Positions 17,288-26,206 of a DNA stretch of 64,000 nt are shown here, in pieces. A program made the position numbers and the translations under genes. Source of the stretch: Roseomonas sp. GC11 (lineage in GTDB: Bacteria; Pseudomonadota; Alphaproteobacteria; Acetobacterales; Acetobacteraceae); NCBI RefSeq assembly GCF_024437745.1, contig NZ_JANFNY010000015.1:1-64000 (forward strand). The letters run 5' to 3'. Numbering within the stretch: position 1 is the first letter of the stretch; each line of letters begins with the position of its first letter. The notes under the pieces are model-generated. The model did no database searches. It saw only the letters and a list, made by a program, of their open reading frames with translations, and was not told the DNA's origin.

Positions 17288-17899
17288 ATGGACGCCTTCA
17301 CCACGCTCACCGGCATCGCCGCCCCGCTGCCCATGGCGAATGTCGATACCGACAAGATCATCCCCGCGCGCTTCCTCAAGACCATCGCGCGCACGGGGCT
17401 TGGCAAGTCGCTCTTCGCCAACCTCCGCTACAACGAGGATGGCACGGAGAACCCGGATTTCGTGCTGAACCAGGAGCCTTACCGCCGGGCGGAAGTCCTG
17501 ATCGCGCACGAGAATTTCGGCTGCGGCTCGTCGCGCGAGCACGCGCCCTGGGCGCTGCTGGATTTCGGCATCCGCTGCGTCATCGCGCCGGACTTCGCCG
17601 ACATCTTCCACAACAACAGCTTCAAGAACGGCATCCTGCCCGTGCGCCTGCCGCGCGAGGTCTGCGACCAGCTGATGGAGGATGCGCGGCTCGGCGAGAA
17701 TGCCCGCATCACCATCGACCTGGAGCGCCAGGTGGTGATCCGCCCGAATGGCGAGGAAATCGCCTTCGAGATCGACCCGCTGCGCCGCCACCTGCTGCTG
17801 AACGGCCTGGACGATATCGGCCAGACCATGCAGCGTGCGCCCGCCATTGATGGATTTGAGGCGCGGCAGCGCGCCGCGCAGCCCTGGCTCTACCGCTAA
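17288..17899 (+). CDS. leuD: 3-isopropylmalate dehydratase small subunit
   Basis: Swivel-domain partner of LeuC, 203 aa, the usual length. [16 protein letters not shown] at the N-terminus and [13 protein letters not shown], which contacts the substrate, are diagnostic. The ATG at 17288 follows GGGAGA. It sits between leuC and leuB with short gaps of 13 and 30 bp. Confidence 0.97.
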   Translation: MDAFTTLTGIAAPLPMANVDTDKIIPARFLKTIARTGLGKSLFANLRYNEDGTENPDFVLNQEPYRRAEVLIAHENFGCGSSREHAPWALLDFGIRCVIAPDFADIFHNNSFKNGILPVRLPREVCDQLMEDARLGENARITIDLERQVVIRPNGEEIAFEIDPLRRHLLLNGLDDIGQTMQRAPAIDGFEARQRAAQPWLYR

Positions 17900-17929
17900 G
17901 CCAGGGCCGAGAGGGGAAAGACGAGAGAC

Positions 17930-19042
17930 ATGACGGCGAATAAGAGACTGCTGGTTCTGCCCGGCGATGGCATCGGGCCCGAGGTGATGCGCGAGGTGCG
18001 CCGCGTCATCGACTGGATGGACCGGCGCCGCCATGTTTCCTTCACGCTGGAGGAGGGGCTCGTCGGCGGCGCCGCCCTCGATGCCGAGGGCTCGCCCTGC
18101 CCGGATGCCACGGTCGAGCGCGCCCTCGCCGCCGATGCCGTTCTCTTCGGCTCCGTCGGCGGGCCGAAATGGGATTCGCTGCCCTTCGACCGCCGGCCGG
18201 AGCTCGGCATCCTGCGCCTGCGCAAGGAGCTTGGCCTCTTCGCCAATCTCCGCCCCGCCCTGGTGCTGGAGCCGCTGGTCGATGCCTCCAGCCTGAAGCC
18301 CGATGTGGTGCGCGGCCTCGACCTGATGATCGTCCGCGAATCCACGGGCGGCATCTATTTCGGTGAGCCGCGCGGGGTCGAGACCCTGCCCGGCGGCAAG
18401 CGCCGCGGCGTCGATACCGAGGTCTATACCGAGGACGAGATCGCCCGCGTCGCCCGCGTGGCCTTCGACCTCGCGCGCAAGCGCAGCGGCAAGATGACCA
18501 GCGTGGACAAGGCCAATGTCATGCAGTCCGGCCGCCTCTGGCGCGCCGTGGTCAGCGAGATCGGCAAGGCCGAGTTCCCGGATGTGCAGCTCTCGCACAT
18601 GTACGCCGACAACTGCGCCATGCAGCTCTGCGCCCGGCCGAAGCAGTTCGACGTGATCCTGGCCAGCAACATCTTCGGCGACCTGCTCTCCGATCTCGCG
18701 GCGGCGGCCACCGGCTCGCTCGGCATGCTGCCCTCCGCCACGCTGGGCGCGCAGGACGCCTCCGGCCGCCGCCATGCCCTCTATGAGCCGATCCACGGCT
18801 CGGCGCCGGACATCGCCGGCAAGGGCATCGCCAACCCCTGCGCCCAGCTCCTCTCCTTCGCCATGCTGCTGCGCTGGTCCTTCGGCATGGAGGAGGATGC
18901 GAAGCTGGTGGAGACGGCGGTGGAGAAGGTGCTGGCCGGTGGCCTGCGCACCGCCGACATCATGGGCCCCGGCACCGCCCGCGTCGGCACCAGCGTGATG
19001 GGCGATGCCATCCTGCGCGAGCTGGACAAGCTGGCCGCGTAA
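17930..19042 (+). CDS. leuB: 3-isopropylmalate dehydrogenase
   Basis: NAD-dependent oxidative decarboxylase of leucine synthesis, 370 aa. [14 protein letters not shown] opens the fold. The substrate-binding [28 protein letters not shown] and the metal-binding DNCAMQL segments are present, with [18 protein letters not shown] near the C-terminus. It completes leuCDB. The tRNA-Arg gene starts 60 bp after the stop. Confidence 0.97.
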   Translation: MTANKRLLVLPGDGIGPEVMREVRRVIDWMDRRRHVSFTLEEGLVGGAALDAEGSPCPDATVERALAADAVLFGSVGGPKWDSLPFDRRPELGILRLRKELGLFANLRPALVLEPLVDASSLKPDVVRGLDLMIVRESTGGIYFGEPRGVETLPGGKRRGVDTEVYTEDEIARVARVAFDLARKRSGKMTSVDKANVMQSGRLWRAVVSEIGKAEFPDVQLSHMYADNCAMQLCARPKQFDVILASNIFGDLLSDLAAAATGSLGMLPSATLGAQDASGRRHALYEPIHGSAPDIAGKGIANPCAQLLSFAMLLRWSFGMEEDAKLVETAVEKVLAGGLRTADIMGPGTARVGTSVMGDAILRELDKLAA

Positions 19043-19102
19043 CGAGCCCGCCCGCCTCTTGCGGCCGGCGGGGGAGGGAAGTATCTCCCCCGCCGCTGGC
19101 CG

Positions 19103-19179
19103 GCGCCCGTAGCTCAACTGGACAGAGCACCAGACTACGGATCTGGGGGTTGGGAGTTCGAATCTTCCCGGGCGCGCCA
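19103..19179 (+). tRNA. tRNA-Arg (anticodon ACG), copy 1
   Basis: 77 nt including CCA. The acceptor stem is GCGCCCG/CGGGCGC with G73. The D arm, anticodon stem CCAGA/TCTGG with loop CTACGGA, and TTCGAAT T-loop are all formed. Anticodon ACG is at loop positions 3-5. It differs from the second copy at 19424 in the D loop, at position 37 (G instead of A), in the variable loop and in the T stem, which keeps a G-U pair. Confidence 0.92.
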
Positions 19180-19212
19180 GCGGATACTTTTTTCAGTGAC
19201 CTTCTTCGAACG

Positions 19213-19240
19213 AAGCCCGGCCCCGTGCCGGGCTTTGTCG
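19213..19240 (+). terminator. Terminator after tRNA-Arg copy 1
   Basis: AAGCCCGGC (19213-19221) pairs with GCCGGGCTT (19227-19235) around CCCGT, followed by TGTCGTTT. It lies 33 nt after the tRNA. The gap from here to the next tRNA (about 180 bp) shows nothing else I can name. Confidence 0.7.
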
Positions 19241-19423
19241 TTTCCGGCCCCCGCCGCGCCCTCTCGCCATTCCCTGGGCCGGCCTGTGCCGCTTCCCGGC
19301 ATCCGGTGCGCTTCCGCGCGGTATCCTGCTGCTTTCCTGTGGAAAAGAGCAGGTTTTGCAGAAAAATGTCGCTCCCCCTGTTGCGTCCCCCGCCGCCGGC
19401 GGTTATGACCCCGCCACTGGCAA

Positions 19424-19500
19424 GCGCCCGTAGCTCAGCTGGATAGAGCACCAGACTACGAATCTGGGGGTCAGAGGTTCGAATCCTTTCGGGCGCGCCA
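19424..19500 (+). tRNA. tRNA-Arg (anticodon ACG), copy 2
   Basis: 77 nt including CCA. It has the same acceptor stem as copy 1, a canonical D loop (AGCTGGATA), the anticodon loop CTACGAA with ACG, and T arm AGAGG/CCTTT around TTCGAAT. This copy has the more usual A37 and is probably the main reader of CGU/CGC codons after A34-to-inosine editing. Confidence 0.95.
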
Positions 19501-19517
19501 GTTACCTTCTTCGAAGA

Positions 19518-19548
19518 GGAGCCAGGGTCTTCCCGAGGCTCCTTTTTT
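19518..19548 (+). terminator. Terminator after tRNA-Arg copy 2
   Basis: GGAGCC (19518-19523) pairs with GGCTCC (19537-19542), followed directly by TTTTTT (19543-19548). It is a textbook intrinsic terminator. Confidence 0.88.
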
Positions 19549-19663
19549 ATTGGCCGCACCCCGCCAGCAGGGCAGGGGGCGCCACCGCCGCCCGGCATCC
19601 CGGGCAGAGGGCGGAACCCGGGCGGGGCAAAAAGTGATCGCCCTTCCGCCGGCCCGGGCCGGC

Positions 19664-19784
19664 CGTGGATAACCTCCGCTTCGCCAGCTTTTTCCATGAG
19701 TCGCGCCGCGTTCCGCCTGTGAACGAAACGCCTGTAAAGCAAATTCTGGGGGGTTGGGCCGCGCCTGACCCACCAGATATGGGT
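19664..19784 (+). promoter_or_regulatory. nrdA upstream region: DnaA-box-like site and palindrome
   Basis: The 306 bp between the terminator and nrdA hold no gene. CGTGGATAA (19664-19672) differs by one base from a DnaA box (TTATCCACA on the other strand). ACCCA...TGGGT (19768-19784) frames CCAGATA and partly resembles an NrdR box. DnaA and NrdR regulate nrd operons in other bacteria. I see no clear -35/-10 pair. Confidence 0.3.
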
Positions 19785-19854
19785 TGAAGCCTTTGCCGGG
19801 CCGGTGCAAATGTGCCCCCCGCTGCCCCCCCACCGACATCAGGGATTCCTCGCC

Positions 19855-21753
19855 GTGCTCGATGCCGTTCACCTTGCCGATGATGTTCAGCTTGCAGGGC
19901 ATGGCCAGGTGCGCGTGGATCGCAGCCGCGATGCGCTGCTGACGGATTTCGGCAAGGCCACGCTGGATGACCGCTACCTGCTGCCGGGCGAGTCCTACCA
20001 GGACCTCTTTGCCCGCGTCGCCAGCGCCTTCTCCGACGACCGCGCCCATGCCCAGCGGATCTATGACTATATCAGCCGCCTGTGGTTCATGCCGGCCACC
20101 CCGGTGCTCTCCAATGGCGGCACCACCCGCGGCCTGCCCATCTCCTGCTTCCTCAACGAGGCCAATGACAGCCTGAACGGCATCGTCGACCTCTGGAACG
20201 AGAATGTCTGGCTGGCCTCCAAGGGCGGCGGCATCGGCTCCTACTGGGGCAATCTGCGCTCCATCGGCGAGAAGGTGGGGCAGAACGGCAAGACCTCCGG
20301 CATCATCCCCTTCATCCGGGTGATGGACAGCCTGACGCTGGCCATCTCCCAGGGCTCGCTGCGCCGGGGCTCGGCCGCCGTCTACCTGCCCGTCTCCCAC
20401 CCGGAGATCGAGGAATTCATCGACCTGCGCCGCCCCACCGGCGGCGACCCCAACCGCAAGGCGCTGAACCTGCACCACGGCATCCTGGTGCCGGATGCCT
20501 TCATGCGCGCGGTCGAGGCCGATGAGGAATGGGCGCTGACCTCGCCCAAGGATGGCGCCGTCATCCGCAAGATCTCCGCCCGCTCGCTCTGGATCCGCAT
20601 CCTGATGGCGCGCATCGAGCAGGGCGAGCCGTACATCATCTATTCCGACCACGTGAACCGCGCGCAGCCGGAGCACCACAAGCTGGCGGGCCTGGAGGTC
20701 AAGACCTCCAACCTATGCTCCGAGATCACCCTGCCCACCGGCCGCGACCACCACGGCAAGGAGCGCACGGCGGTCTGCTGCCTCTCCTCCCTCAACCTCG
20801 AGACCTGGTTCGAGTGGAAGGACGAGCCGCGCTTCATCCCCGACGTGATGCGCTTCCTCGACAACGTGCTCCAGGGCTTCATCGACAGCGCCCCGGACTC
20901 GATGGCGCGCGCCCGCTACAGCGCGATGCGCGAGCGCTCCGTGGGCCTCGGCGTGATGGGGTTCCATTCCTTCCTGCAGGCGCAGAACGTGCCCTTCGAG
21001 AGCGTCATCGCGAAGGTGTGGAACAAGCGGATGTTCAAGCACATCCGCGAGCAGGCCGATGTCGCCTCCCGCCAGCTGGCGGAGGAGCGCGGCCCCTGCC
21101 CGGATGCCGCGGAATACGGCTTCATGGAGCGCTTCTCGAACAAGATGGCGATCGCGCCCACGGCCTCGATCTCCATCATCTGCGGCGGCGCCTCGCCGGG
21201 CATCGAGCCGATCGCGGCCAATGTCTACAACCACAAGACGCTCTCGGGCAGCTTCATCGTCCGCAACCCGTACCTGAAGAAGGTGCTGGCCAAGTATGGC
21301 CGCGACGATGAGGAGACCTGGACGACCATCACGGTCAACAAGGGCTCCGTCAGCCACCTCGACTTCCTGGAGGAGCAGGAGAAGGCCGTCTTCAAGACCG
21401 CCTTCGAGCTGGACCAGCGCTGGGTGGTGGAGCACGCCGCCGACCGCACGCCCTATATCTGCCAGAGCCAGTCGGTGAACCTCTTCCTGCCGGCCGATGT
21501 GCACAAGCGCGACCTGCACCAGATCCACATGCAGGCGTGGAAGAAGGGGGTGAAGTCGCTCTACTACTGCCGCTCCCTCTCCATCCAGCGCGCCGACGCC
21601 ATCAGCGAGAAGGTGGAGGTGCAGCCCGCCCTGGGCTTCGCCGCCGCCACCAGCGTCGATGCCGTCCTCCCCGTGCCGCCCGCCCCGCGCAGCCGCGCCG
21701 GCGCCGCCACGGCCAATGGCACGGATTATGAGGAATGCCTCGCCTGCCAGTGA
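19855..21753 (+). CDS. nrdA: Ribonucleoside-diphosphate reductase alpha subunit, class I
   Basis: Reduces NDPs to dNDPs with NrdB. About 632 aa. The radical site SNLCSEITLP shows the Asn-x-Cys-x-Glu triad. The redox cysteines are in ISCFLNEAND and AVCCLSSLNL. PTASISIICGGASPGIEP and the C-terminal ECLACQ (CxxC thiol exchange) are present. The frame opens at 19804, but I prefer GTG 19855, preceded by AGGGA, because the upstream codons give an implausible Pro/His-rich lead. The N-terminal ATP-cone domain of enteric NrdA (about 95 residues) is absent. nrdB follows after a type A repeat. Confidence 0.93.
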   Translation: MLDAVHLADDVQLAGHGQVRVDRSRDALLTDFGKATLDDRYLLPGESYQDLFARVASAFSDDRAHAQRIYDYISRLWFMPATPVLSNGGTTRGLPISCFLNEANDSLNGIVDLWNENVWLASKGGGIGSYWGNLRSIGEKVGQNGKTSGIIPFIRVMDSLTLAISQGSLRRGSAAVYLPVSHPEIEEFIDLRRPTGGDPNRKALNLHHGILVPDAFMRAVEADEEWALTSPKDGAVIRKISARSLWIRILMARIEQGEPYIIYSDHVNRAQPEHHKLAGLEVKTSNLCSEITLPTGRDHHGKERTAVCCLSSLNLETWFEWKDEPRFIPDVMRFLDNVLQGFIDSAPDSMARARYSAMRERSVGLGVMGFHSFLQAQNVPFESVIAKVWNKRMFKHIREQADVASRQLAEERGPCPDAAEYGFMERFSNKMAIAPTASISIICGGASPGIEPIAANVYNHKTLSGSFIVRNPYLKKVLAKYGRDDEETWTTITVNKGSVSHLDFLEEQEKAVFKTAFELDQRWVVEHAADRTPYICQSQSVNLFLPADVHKRDLHQIHMQAWKKGVKSLYYCRSLSIQRADAISEKVEVQPALGFAAATSVDAVLPVPPAPRSRAGAATANGTDYEECLACQ

Positions 21754-21780
21754 GCGGAAGAGGTTCCTGAAGAAAGAGAT

Positions 21781-21898
21781 CTTCTTTTTCTGAAGAAAAA
21801 GAAGCAAAAAGACTTTCTTTCAGTTGGCGCCCCGCCTCAGGCCTGAAGCGGGACGCCAACGGAGAAAAGTTTTTTGGTTCTTTTTTTCAAAAAAGAAC
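21781..21898. repeat. Dispersed repeat family A, copy 3
   Basis: Complete element: T/A hairpin (21781-21804), central palindrome GCGCCCCGC...GCGGGACGC (about 21827-21856), and distal T/A hairpin (GGTTCTTTTTTT...AAAAAAGAAC). It lies between nrdA and nrdB, which are on the same strand, so it may set the ratio of the two transcripts or separate them. Confidence 0.85.
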
Positions 21899-21983
21899 AT
21901 CTCTCCTGATTTTTCCGCCGCATCCGCGCCCGCCGCGCTTCCCGGCCTGTGGCGCTGTGGCTTTTTCCCGCCGGAGACACGCC

Positions 21984-23024
21984 ATGTCCGCCTCTTCCGA
22001 GACCGCCGCGCCCGAGAAGATGGACCTTCTCACCGCCAACCCGGTCTACAAGCCCTTCCGCTACCCCTGGGCCTATGACGCCTGGATGACGCAGCAGCGC
22101 GTCCACTGGCTGCCGGAAGAGGTGCCGATGGCGGATGACGTCAAGGACTGGCAGAAGAACCTCACCGAGGGCGAGCGCAACCTGCTCACCCAGATCTTCC
22201 GCTTCTTCACCCAGGCGGATGTCGAGGTGAACAACTGCTACATGAAGCATTACAGCCAGGTCTTTAAGCCGACCGAAGTGCTGATGATGCTCTCGGCCTT
22301 CTCGAATATCGAGACGATCCACATCGCGGCCTATTCCCATCTCCTCGACACCATCGGGATGCCTGAGATCGAGTATCAGGCCTTCCTGAAGTACAAGGAG
22401 ATGAAGGACAAGTACGACTACATGCAGACCTTCTCGGTCGAGAACAAGACCGAGATCGCCAAGACGCTGGCCGCCTTCGGGGCCTTCACCGAGGGGCTTC
22501 AGCTTTTCGCCTCCTTCGCCATCCTGATGAATTTCCCCCGGTTTAATAAGATGAAGGGGATGGGGCAGATCGTCTCCTGGTCGGTGCGCGACGAGACGCT
22601 GCACTGCCTCTCGGTCATCCGCCTGTTCCGCACCTTCATCCAGGAAAACCCGGAGATCTGGACGGAGCAGCTGCGCCAGGATCTGGTCGATATCTGCACC
22701 ACCATCGTCGAGCACGAGGATGCCTTCATCGACCTCGCCTTCGAGCTGGGCGGGGTGCAGGGCATGGAGCCGGCGGATGTGAAGCAGTATATCCGCTTCA
22801 TCGCCGACCGCCGCCTGCAGCAGCTCGGGCTGGAGCCGCATTACGGCATCGAGAAGAACCCGCTGCCCTGGCTGGACGAGATCCTGAACGCCGTCGAGCA
22901 CATGAACTTCTTCGAGGGCCGCGCCACGGAATATTCCAAGGCCAGCACCGCCGGCACCTGGGAAGAAGCCTTCGCCGATGGCGTCTTCTCCGACAAGCAG
23001 CCCGAGGGGCAGATCTTCAACTGA
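21984..23024 (+). CDS. nrdB: Ribonucleoside-diphosphate reductase beta subunit
   Basis: Radical-generating partner of NrdA, 346 aa. Iron ligands and the radical tyrosine are visible in FSNIETIHIAAYSHLL, which aligns with the enteric ETIHxxxY motif (Glu115, His118, Tyr122 in E. coli numbering), so this is a Tyr-radical rather than a Phe-substituted class. The second ligand set is in SWSVRDETLHC and IVEHEDAFIDLA. The ATG at 21984 (MSASSET) follows GGAGA at good spacing; the frame opens 9 codons earlier. An acidic C-terminal tail (EEAFADGVFSDKQPEGQIFN) would dock on NrdA. Confidence 0.95.
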   Translation: MSASSETAAPEKMDLLTANPVYKPFRYPWAYDAWMTQQRVHWLPEEVPMADDVKDWQKNLTEGERNLLTQIFRFFTQADVEVNNCYMKHYSQVFKPTEVLMMLSAFSNIETIHIAAYSHLLDTIGMPEIEYQAFLKYKEMKDKYDYMQTFSVENKTEIAKTLAAFGAFTEGLQLFASFAILMNFPRFNKMKGMGQIVSWSVRDETLHCLSVIRLFRTFIQENPEIWTEQLRQDLVDICTTIVEHEDAFIDLAFELGGVQGMEPADVKQYIRFIADRRLQQLGLEPHYGIEKNPLPWLDEILNAVEHMNFFEGRATEYSKASTAGTWEEAFADGVFSDKQPEGQIFN

Positions 23025-23081
23025 ACGGGTGGGGGGCCTGCCCCCCTTCCTTCGGGGCGTGGATGGTCTAAACCGGGCGTC

Positions 23082-23762
23082 ATGCAACGCCTGATCCGCG
23101 CCCTCGTCCTGCTCCTGATTCTCGGCCTCGGCGCCCTCTGGGGGTTAGCCTGGTTCGGCCGGCAACCGGGGGAGGAACTGGGCGATGCCTTCCTCCGCCA
23201 GATCGCGGCGCTGACCGGGCAGGAAGCGCCGGTTCCCGTCTCCGCCGGCGGGGTGCAGCTGCCGCAGGGCGTCACCCTGGGCGGGCCCTTCACCCTGGTG
23301 GACCAGGATGGCAAGCCCTTCACCCAGGCCGGCTTCGGCGGGCAGCTGGCGGTCGCCTATTTCGGCTACAGCTTCTGCCCCGATGTCTGCCCGACGGAAC
23401 TCGGCAACATCGCCGCGGCCATGGAACTGCTCTCGCCCCAGGAGGCCGGGCGCGTCACCCCCGCCTTCTTCACCATCGACCCGGAGCGCGACACGCCCGA
23501 ACAGATGAAACTCTACGTCTCCAATTTCCATCCCCGGATGGTGGGGCTGACCGGCACACCCGAGCAGGTTGCGGAGGTGGCACGGCTTTTCCGCGTTTAT
23601 TATAAAAAAGTGAACCGCCCGGAGATGTCGGAGTATTTGATGGATCACTCCTCCTACATTTATCTGATCGGGCGGGAGGGGCGTGTACGCCTGCTGTTGC
23701 GGCCCAATTCCGCGCCGGAGGCGATCGCTGCCGCGGTGCGGGGACAACTGGCGGCGCGTTAG
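23082..23762 (+). CDS. SCO1/SenC family copper chaperone
   Basis: Membrane-anchored thioredoxin-fold protein of 226 aa for copper delivery to cytochrome oxidase (CuA site) or for thiol redox. An N-terminal membrane helix (ALVLLLILGLGALWGLAWF) is followed by the periplasmic domain. That domain has the copper-binding SFCPDVCPTELG and the third ligand His in LMDHSSYIYLIG. The length fits the family. It lies 57 bp after nrdB on the same strand. The end of the gene (about 23590-23660) uses noticeably more A/T codons than its surroundings. Confidence 0.92.
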   Translation: MQRLIRALVLLLILGLGALWGLAWFGRQPGEELGDAFLRQIAALTGQEAPVPVSAGGVQLPQGVTLGGPFTLVDQDGKPFTQAGFGGQLAVAYFGYSFCPDVCPTELGNIAAAMELLSPQEAGRVTPAFFTIDPERDTPEQMKLYVSNFHPRMVGLTGTPEQVAEVARLFRVYYKKVNRPEMSEYLMDHSSYIYLIGREGRVRLLLRPNSAPEAIAAAVRGQLAAR

Positions 23763-23904
23763 ATCCGTATGCGTTATTAAGCTTTTGTCTTTAAAGTAAG
23801 AACGCTTTCACGTATCTGTGCAGCGTGGTGGCCTTTCGTTAGGCTGGTCGTGGTGCCGCAAAGGGCCTGGCGGCCGCCTTCCGGGCACCGGTTGAAGGAG
23901 TGGA

Positions 23905-24195
23905 ATGAGCATGGCGGATGATTGGTCCGAGGCCGGCCCGGCCCGTGAGGAGGCGCGGCCCAGCCAGCCAGCCCCTCGCCATACCCGCCGGCTGTCCGAC
24001 AAGATCCTGATCGCCTTCCATCAGGCCTGCGACCAGGGCGATTACGAGATCGCCGAGGAGTTGCTGCGCATCCTGGAGAAGATGGTGACGCGCCGGCAGT
24101 CCGTGCCGGACAACAACCGCCGCAAGAACATGGAGACGCTGGTGGCGGCCCATGAGCGGCTGTGGCTGCTGCGCCACCCCCAGGCTGGCAATTGA
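23905..24195 (+). CDS. Conserved hypothetical protein, helical
   Basis: Protein of 96 aa, not assigned to a named family. A disordered, Pro/Ala-rich N-terminus (1-28) leads to a charged helical region (LSDKILIAFHQACDQGDYEIAEELLRILEKMV) that resembles one helical repeat unit. A basic stretch and HERLWLLRHP follow. No signal peptide or membrane segment is seen. The ATG at 23905 follows AAGGAG; a second Met is two codons on. It is transcribed with the same orientation as its neighbours, and an 8-bp hairpin follows the stop. Confidence 0.7.
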   Translation: MSMADDWSEAGPAREEARPSQPAPRHTRRLSDKILIAFHQACDQGDYEIAEELLRILEKMVTRRQSVPDNNRRKNMETLVAAHERLWLLRHPQAGN

Positions 24196-24214
24196 GGCCA
24201 GGGAATTGATGTCA

Positions 24215-24233
24215 GCCCGGGGAAACCCCGGGC
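24215..24233 (+). terminator. Hairpin after the 96-aa gene
   Basis: GCCCGGGG (24215-24222) pairs perfectly with CCCCGGGC (24226-24233) around AAA. Only a short A/T tract follows. The rest of the 195-bp gap holds two direct copies of CGAAATTTTC (about 24246-24270) and a consensus-like TTGACA (24336-24341) without a clear -10. Confidence 0.5.
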
Positions 24234-24390
24234 GGCGTCAAAAATACGAAATTTTCTCGCGAAATTTTCCGTGTAGCGGGTGGGAATTCTGCCCAGCTTT
24301 CCCGGAAAACTGTGCCATCCTGCCCGGCCTCGCCATTGACACACGAAGAATGGGCGTGATTTCCTGCCGGCACAGGCAGGAGGATAACCC

Positions 24391-25026
24391 ATGGCCATCC
24401 AGCTCGGGCAGATCGCCCCGGATTTCACGGCGGACACCACGGCCGGCAGCATCGGCTTCCACGAATGGGCTGGTGATTCCTGGGTGGTGTTCTTCAGCCA
24501 CCCCAAGGACTTCACCCCCGTCTGCACCACGGAGCTGGGCGAGGCCGCGCGGCTGAAGCCGGAATTCGACAAGCGCAACACCAAGGTCATCGGCCTTTCG
24601 GTCGATGCGCTGGACCGCCATGCCGGCTGGGAGGCGGACATCGCCGAGACCCAGGGTTCCGCGGTGAATTTCCCGATGATCGCCGACCCGGAGCGCAAGG
24701 TCTCCACCCTCTACGGCATGATCCACCCGGAGGCCGACCCCTCGGTGACGGTGCGCACCGTCTTCGTCATCGACCCGGCGAAGAAGGTGCGCCTCTCGCT
24801 GACCTATCCGCCCTCGACCGGGCGCAATTTCCACGAGGTGCTGCGGGTGCTGGACAGCCTCCAGCTGACCGACCGGCACAAGGTGGCCACGCCGGTGAAC
24901 TGGCAGCCCGGCCAGCGCGCCATCATCGTGCCCTCCGTCTCGGATGAGCAGGCCAAGGAGCGCTTCCCGCAGGGCTGGGAAGCCCAGAAGCCTTACCTGC
25001 GCTGGGTTGAGCTGAAGGACGCGTGA
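24391..25026 (+). CDS. Peroxiredoxin, 1-Cys (Prx6) type
   Basis: Peroxide-reducing enzyme of 211 aa. FFSHPKDFTPVCTTELG holds the peroxidatic Cys (about residue 47) with the family Pro and Thr. The later segments VRTVFVIDPAKKVRL, TYPPSTGRNFHEVLRVLDSLQ and the C-terminal arm (TPVNWQPG, FPQGW) are characteristic of the Prx6 branch, which usually has no resolving Cys. AGGAGG precedes the ATG. Its stop overlaps the start of the cysteine synthase gene (TGATG), so peroxide defence and cysteine supply are coupled here. Confidence 0.94.
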   Translation: MAIQLGQIAPDFTADTTAGSIGFHEWAGDSWVVFFSHPKDFTPVCTTELGEAARLKPEFDKRNTKVIGLSVDALDRHAGWEADIAETQGSAVNFPMIADPERKVSTLYGMIHPEADPSVTVRTVFVIDPAKKVRLSLTYPPSTGRNFHEVLRVLDSLQLTDRHKVATPVNWQPGQRAIIVPSVSDEQAKERFPQGWEAQKPYLRWVELKDA

Positions 25027-26036
25027 TGCTGGCCCCCGTGCCGCGCATCGCCGAGGGTTTTTGGGGGGCGGTGGGCAACACCCCCCTCATCCGCCTGAAG
25101 CGCGCCTCCGAGGAAACCGGCTGCGAGATTCTCGGCAAGGCGGAGTTCATGAATCCGGGCGGCTCGGTCAAGGACCGTGCCGCCCTGGGCATTCTACAGG
25201 ATGCGGTGGAGCGCGGCCTGCTCACCCCCGGCCAGCCCGGCACGGTGGTGGAGGGCACGGCGGGCAATACCGGCATCGGGCTGGCGCTGGCCGCCAATGC
25301 GCGCGGCTGGAAGAGCGTCATCGTCGTGCCGGAGACGCAGAGCCGGGAGAAGCTCGACTTCCTGCGCATGATCGGCGCCGATCTGCGCCTCGTCCCGGCG
25401 CGGCCCTTCAGTGACCCGGGCAATTACGTCCATGTCTCCCGCCGGCTGGCGGAGGAGATGGGCGCCGTCTGGGCCAACCAGTTCGACAACCTCGCCAACC
25501 GCCGCGCCCATGAGGCGACGACCGGCCCCGAGATCTGGGAGCAGACGGGCGGCAGGCTGGATGCCTTCACCTGTTCCTGCGGCACGGGCGGCACGCTGGC
25601 CGGGGTGGCGCAGGCGCTGAAGGCGCGCAATGGTCAGGTGCGCATCGTGCTGGCCGACCCCGAGGGCAGCGCCCTGGCCCCCTGGATCTCGCGCGGCGAG
25701 GTGAAGGCCACCCCCGGCACCTCGATCACCGAGGGCATTGGCCAGGCCGCCCGCGTCCCCGGCAATCTGGACGGCGCCCCGATCGACGCCGCCGAGACCA
25801 TCCCGGATGCCGAGGCGCTGCGCTGGGTTTTTTCTCTGTTGATCGAGGAGGGGCTGTCGATCGGTGGCAGCGCTGGCCTGAACGTGGCCGCCGCCGTGCG
25901 CGTGGCCAAGGCGCTGGGCCCTGGCCACACCGTGGTGACGATCCTCTGCGATGGCGGCGCGCGCTACCAGTCGAAGCTGTTCAACCCCGCCTTCCTGCGG
26001 GAGAGGGGCCTGCCTGTGCCGCCCTGGCTGACCTGA
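25026..26036 (+). CDS. Cysteine synthase family PLP enzyme
   Basis: Fold-type II PLP enzyme of 336 aa, most likely O-acetylserine sulfhydrylase. NTPLIRLKRASEETG and the PLP lysine in NPGGSVKDRAA are present. The substrate loop EGTAGNTGIGLA and phosphate-binding CGTGGTLAGVAQ are also seen. The region SREKLDFLRMIGADLRLVPA departs from the enteric CysK pattern, and the protein is about 10-15 residues longer, so a cystathionine beta-synthase-like role is not excluded. The ATG at 25026 overlaps the upstream stop; a GTG one codon earlier is also possible. A strong hairpin terminator (repeat C) follows. Confidence 0.85.
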   Translation: MLAPVPRIAEGFWGAVGNTPLIRLKRASEETGCEILGKAEFMNPGGSVKDRAALGILQDAVERGLLTPGQPGTVVEGTAGNTGIGLALAANARGWKSVIVVPETQSREKLDFLRMIGADLRLVPARPFSDPGNYVHVSRRLAEEMGAVWANQFDNLANRRAHEATTGPEIWEQTGGRLDAFTCSCGTGGTLAGVAQALKARNGQVRIVLADPEGSALAPWISRGEVKATPGTSITEGIGQAARVPGNLDGAPIDAAETIPDAEALRWVFSLLIEEGLSIGGSAGLNVAAAVRVAKALGPGHTVVTILCDGGARYQSKLFNPAFLRERGLPVPPWLT

Positions 26037-26065
26037 CACGGGCATAAGAAGACGGGCAGAAAAAA

Positions 26066-26104
26066 GATGGGGGTCCGGGGGAATTCCTTCCCCCGGCCTT
26101 TTTT
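26066..26104 (+). terminator. Repeat family C, copy 1: hairpin with T-run
   Basis: CCGGGGGAA (26075-26083) pairs with TTCCCCCGG (26088-26096), then CC and TTTTTT (26099-26104). AAGATGGGGGT precedes it. A near-identical inverted copy lies at 38041-38078. It should end the peroxiredoxin-cysteine synthase transcript. The remaining 100 bp before the next gene show only its ribosome site. Confidence 0.8.
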
Positions 26105-26206
26105 CATTCTTTTTATTCGGCCCCCATCGCCCTGCGATACCCCTGGCCTTGGCCCTCCACCGCTTTGGCGCCACCCTCCCGGCAGCAAATTTCGGGAGAA
26201 ACGCCG

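Noticed and set aside
19150-19446. ORF running out of tRNA-Arg copy 1
   Set aside because: It starts inside the tRNA and crosses a terminator; no domain and no ribosome site.
24336-24364. TTGACA promoter for the peroxiredoxin gene
   Set aside because: The -35 is perfect but no acceptable -10 lies 16-18 bp downstream, so it is only mentioned.
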